NCBI RefSeq assembly: GCF_000024025.1 | Contig: NC_013131.1 | Coordinates: 3,100,001 to 3,164,000, forward strand | Direction: 5' to 3' | DNA: 64,000 nt | DNA from: Catenulispora acidiphila DSM 44928 | GTDB lineage: Bacteria > Actinomycetota > Actinomycetes > Streptomycetales > Catenulisporaceae | The notes under the pieces: generated by a model | What the model was told of the DNA's origin: nothing | What the model saw: only the letters and a program-made list of their open reading frames with translations | The model's database searches: none | Made by a program: the position numbers and the translations under genes | In this document: positions 62,100 through 64,000 of the stretch, in pieces | Position numbering within the stretch: position 1 is the stretch's first letter | How the letters are laid out: the number at the start of each line of letters is the position of its first letter

Positions 62100-62444
62100 T
62101 CAGGCGGGGTCCGGTTCGACGAAGAACCAGTGCTCGACGAGTCGGCCGTCGAGGACTCGGACCATGTCCATGCCGCGTGTCTCGGCGCCGTCGGAGCCCG
62201 GGGCGCCATGGACCCGGTAGAGGTTGGCGACCCATTCGCCGTTCTCGACGGTTCGCTCGGTGACGACCTCCAGGCCGGCTGCCATGAGATGCGCCCATTT
62301 CTGCCGCCAGTCGGTGTGGCTGACGGTCTGCCCCTGGTCGCGCGACTGCGGGGCGATCAACGCGAGGGCGGCGTCCATGTCGCCTTCGGCGCGGGCCCTG
62401 ATGATCGCCCGCACGACGTCGCCCGGTCCCATCGTTGTAGCCAT
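62100..62444 (-). CDS. SnoaL-like / NTF2-fold protein
   Basis: The 114-residue protein fits the SnoaL-like NTF2 fold, starting with a helix pair (VVRAIIRARAEGDMDAALAL), then IAPQSRDQGQTVSHTDWRQK and ending in GMDMVRVLDGRLVEHWFF, the usual final strands. Such proteins can be cyclases, isomerases or hydrolases, so its activity is undefined. It is divergent from a TetR regulator with two operators, which probably represses it. Confidence 0.88.
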   Translation of the reverse strand: MATTMGPGDVVRAIIRARAEGDMDAALALIAPQSRDQGQTVSHTDWRQKWAHLMAAGLEVVTERTVENGEWVANLYRVHGAPGSDGAETRGMDMVRVLDGRLVEHWFFVEPDPA

Positions 62445-62465
62445 TCGATGTCCCCTCCCTTGAAA

Positions 62466-62518
62466 CGGGGAGCTGTCCCCGCTTTCTGGTGTGAGATGCT
62501 ACGGGGACTGCTCCCCGT
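62466..62518. promoter_or_regulatory. Two TetR operators with ACGGGGA-N4-TCCCCGT pattern
   Basis: CGGGGA-N4-TCCCCG (62466-62481) and ACGGGGA-N4-TCCCCGT (62501-62518) lie in the 92-bp gap between the SnoaL-like and TetR genes. The second has a perfect 7-bp arm. Their like spacing suggests a dimer at each site. Confidence 0.8.
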
Positions 62519-62536
62519 TTAGCAAGGAGGCTCGGC

Positions 62537-63130
62537 ATGCCGCCGTCGCCGCGTCGCGCTGACGCCGCACGCAACCGCCAGCGCCTGCTCACGGCCGCCG
62601 ACACCGTGTTGAACGGCCATGGCGCGGGCGCGTCGCTCGATGAGATCGCCAGGGTCGCGGGAGTCGGCAATGCCACCCTCTACCGGCACTTCCCGACCCG
62701 CGGGCGGTTGATCGAGGCCGTCTACGAACAGCGGATCACAGAGCTGTGCGACAAGGCACGGGAGCTCACGGTGGCGCCGGACCCCGGTACGGCGCTGACG
62801 GCGTGGCTGCGCGCAGTCGCGGCACACGTCGCCACCAGCCGCCTGCTCAGGGAGGCGTTCCTCGCCGACCACCCGGGCCCCGCCGGCGTCGAGCCACCGC
62901 AGGCGGCGGCGTGGCACGAGGCGCTCTTCGACGCCGCCGCGCCGCTCCTGGCTCGCGCCCAGGACGCGGAGGCCGTACGGCCCGACATCGACATCGCGGA
63001 GTTGCTCATGTTCCTGACCGCCGCCACTCAAGCTGCCCCTCAGCGTGCCGACCGCGCCCTGGAAGTGCTCATGGAGGGCGTCCTCCCACGACCTGTCCTG
63101 CCCCGCCCCGGCGCGGGGACCAGCGGTTAG
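62537..63130 (+). CDS. TetR-family regulator
   Basis: The 197-residue protein has the TetR helix-turn-helix in its first 55 residues: ARNRQRLLTAADTVLNGHG, then LDEIARVAGVGNATLYRHFP. The C-terminal part resembles the TetR type with the LLREAFLADHPG segment. AAGGAGG lies 6 nt upstream of the ATG. It is divergent from the SnoaL-like gene and most likely represses it and itself through the two ACGGGGA palindromes. Confidence 0.92.
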   Translation: MPPSPRRADAARNRQRLLTAADTVLNGHGAGASLDEIARVAGVGNATLYRHFPTRGRLIEAVYEQRITELCDKARELTVAPDPGTALTAWLRAVAAHVATSRLLREAFLADHPGPAGVEPPQAAAWHEALFDAAAPLLARAQDAEAVRPDIDIAELLMFLTAATQAAPQRADRALEVLMEGVLPRPVLPRPGAGTSG

Positions 63131-63257
63131 CGGCCGGTCGGCGAAATCCATGGCCGCGCGGCGGGAGCACGAGTAGGCGGCGAACACGCCGATTCGGCAA
63201 CGCGCCGATCTGGCAGCCGCAGATCCCCATGACCACCGTGTCGGATGAATCCCCGGG

Positions 63258-64000
63258 TCAGACGTCGTATTCGCCACAGCTCGCCGCTGCCGGGACCGCG
63301 ACACACGCCGGCACCGGCTGCGGTACGCGCTCCGCCGCGGTGGCCGTGCCGCGCGCGGCTAGGCGGCCGAGCAGCCACAGGGCGACCAGCCCGGTCCCGG
63401 CGATGGAGACCACGGCGCCGACTGCCATTCCCCAGCGCACGCCGGCGTGCTGGCAGATCCAGCCGGTCACCGGACCGCCGATCGGCGTGCCGCCCATCGC
63501 GACCACTGTGTAGACGGCCATCACCCGGCCGCGAACCGCCTCGTGGACCTCGGACTGCACGTAGCCGCTCACCGCGGTGTTGAGCATCATCAGTCCGAAG
63601 CCGGCTGGTACGAGCAGCGCCAGGAACACGACGTAGGCCGGAGCCAGTGCGGCAGCCGTCTCGGCGGCTCCGAACAACACCGCTCCGACCACAACCTTGC
63701 TCACTCGCGGCGCCGCCTTTCGCGCCGCCAAGAGCGTTCCGGCGATCGTGCCGACCCCGAGGGCGGTGGACATGAAGCCGAGCCCGCGCGAGCCGACGCT
63801 GTAGACCTGGCCGGCGAACAACGTCAGCGTGATCGGGAAGTTCACCCCGAACGTCATCACCAACCCGAAGACGGCCAGGACCGCCAGAAGCCTCGGTCGG
63901 CCCGCCACATAGCGCAAGCCCGCTGTGCCGGCGCCCTTCCACGGCGTTGATCCCCGCACCATCGTTCTCGGGCTCGGCCGGATCACCGCCAATCCGGCTA
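63258..64000 (-). CDS. MFS transporter, MFS_3 type (5-prime part outside window)
   Basis: The last 247 residues are visible. Six hydrophobic segments follow a soluble loop (MVRGSTPWKGAGTAGLRYVA), with VNFPITLTLFAGQVYSVGSR, a later VRGRVMAVYTVVAMGGTPIG, and a hydrophilic tail ending SCGEYDV. This matches the C-terminal half of enterobactin-exporter-like MFS_3 proteins in actinomycetes. The frame remains open to the window end, so the gene is cut there rather than broken. The 127-bp gap from the TetR gene contains no clear gene. Confidence 0.88.
   Translation of the reverse strand, partial: AGLAVIRPSPRTMVRGSTPWKGAGTAGLRYVAGRPRLLAVLAVFGLVMTFGVNFPITLTLFAGQVYSVGSRGLGFMSTALGVGTIAGTLLAARKAAPRVSKVVVGAVLFGAAETAAALAPAYVVFLALLVPAGFGLMMLNTAVSGYVQSEVHEAVRGRVMAVYTVVAMGGTPIGGPVTGWICQHAGVRWGMAVGAVVSIAGTGLVALWLLGRLAARGTATAAERVPQPVPACVAVPAAASCGEYDV

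Overview
The window is high-GC, GC3-biased DNA with mostly GAGGAG-type ribosome sites, secreted CBM2/CBM13 enzymes, an HSP18-type regulator and a snapalysin protease, so it comes from a filamentous actinomycete. The 9.7-24.9 kb region matches what I recall of the aminocoumarin (cacibiocin) locus of Catenulispora acidiphila. That species or a close relative is my best guess; it rests on memory and was not searched.

Layout. 0-2.3 kb: the start of a DnaJ-type gene, a small heat-shock protein with a clear promoter and operator, its divergent regulator, and two small unknown genes. 2.3-7.1 kb (minus): a compact operon of an EF-hand protein, an MfnB-type furan synthase, aldehyde dehydrogenase, zinc alcohol dehydrogenase and a carboxyl-methyltransferase-like enzyme. 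It looks like a small furan pathway outside methanofuran synthesis. 7.2-9.7 kb: a DUF389 membrane protein and a cation:proton antiporter. 9.7-24.9 kb: an aminocoumarin-type cluster. The minus-strand operon runs A-PCP NRPS, P450, MbtH, active SDR, a hexapeptide-repeat ORF, a catalytically dead SDR, adenylating ligase, PLP enzyme and FAD oxidoreductase. A divergent carrier-type flavin halogenase, a LuxR regulator, an MFS exporter and its TetR regulator complete it. The order A-PCP/P450/SDR/SDR/ligase parallels novHIJKL.

25-29 kb: two tandem GH54 arabinofuranosidases with N-terminal CBM2, LacI-type palindromes, then gene debris. 29.6-31.7 kb: a YidC/Oxa1 paralogue, a membrane protein and a 37-residue ORF. 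31.9-35.6 kb: a PaoABC-like molybdenum aldehyde oxidoreductase. 35.7-50.1 kb: secreted enzymes (a GH95-like hydrolase, a PETase/cutinase-like esterase with a ricin-type lectin domain, snapalysin, a CBM2 protein, a GH30 enzyme) mixed with a DUF574 methyltransferase, a condensation-domain protein and an orphan sugar-ABC permease. An 11-bp motif (CATGGGATGTC) recurs in the intergenic regions of the secreted-enzyme genes.

50.2-60.0 kb: a membrane protein, a small beta-rich protein, and a 2815-residue SpvB/RHS (TcB-like) protein ending in a possible caspase-like domain, with no adjacent immunity gene. 60.0-64.0 kb: two regulator-controlled modules (MarR/MFS and TetR/SnoaL-like), each with paired operators, and a truncated MFS gene at the window edge.

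No tRNA, rRNA, CRISPR array, insertion sequence or phage attachment site was recognised.
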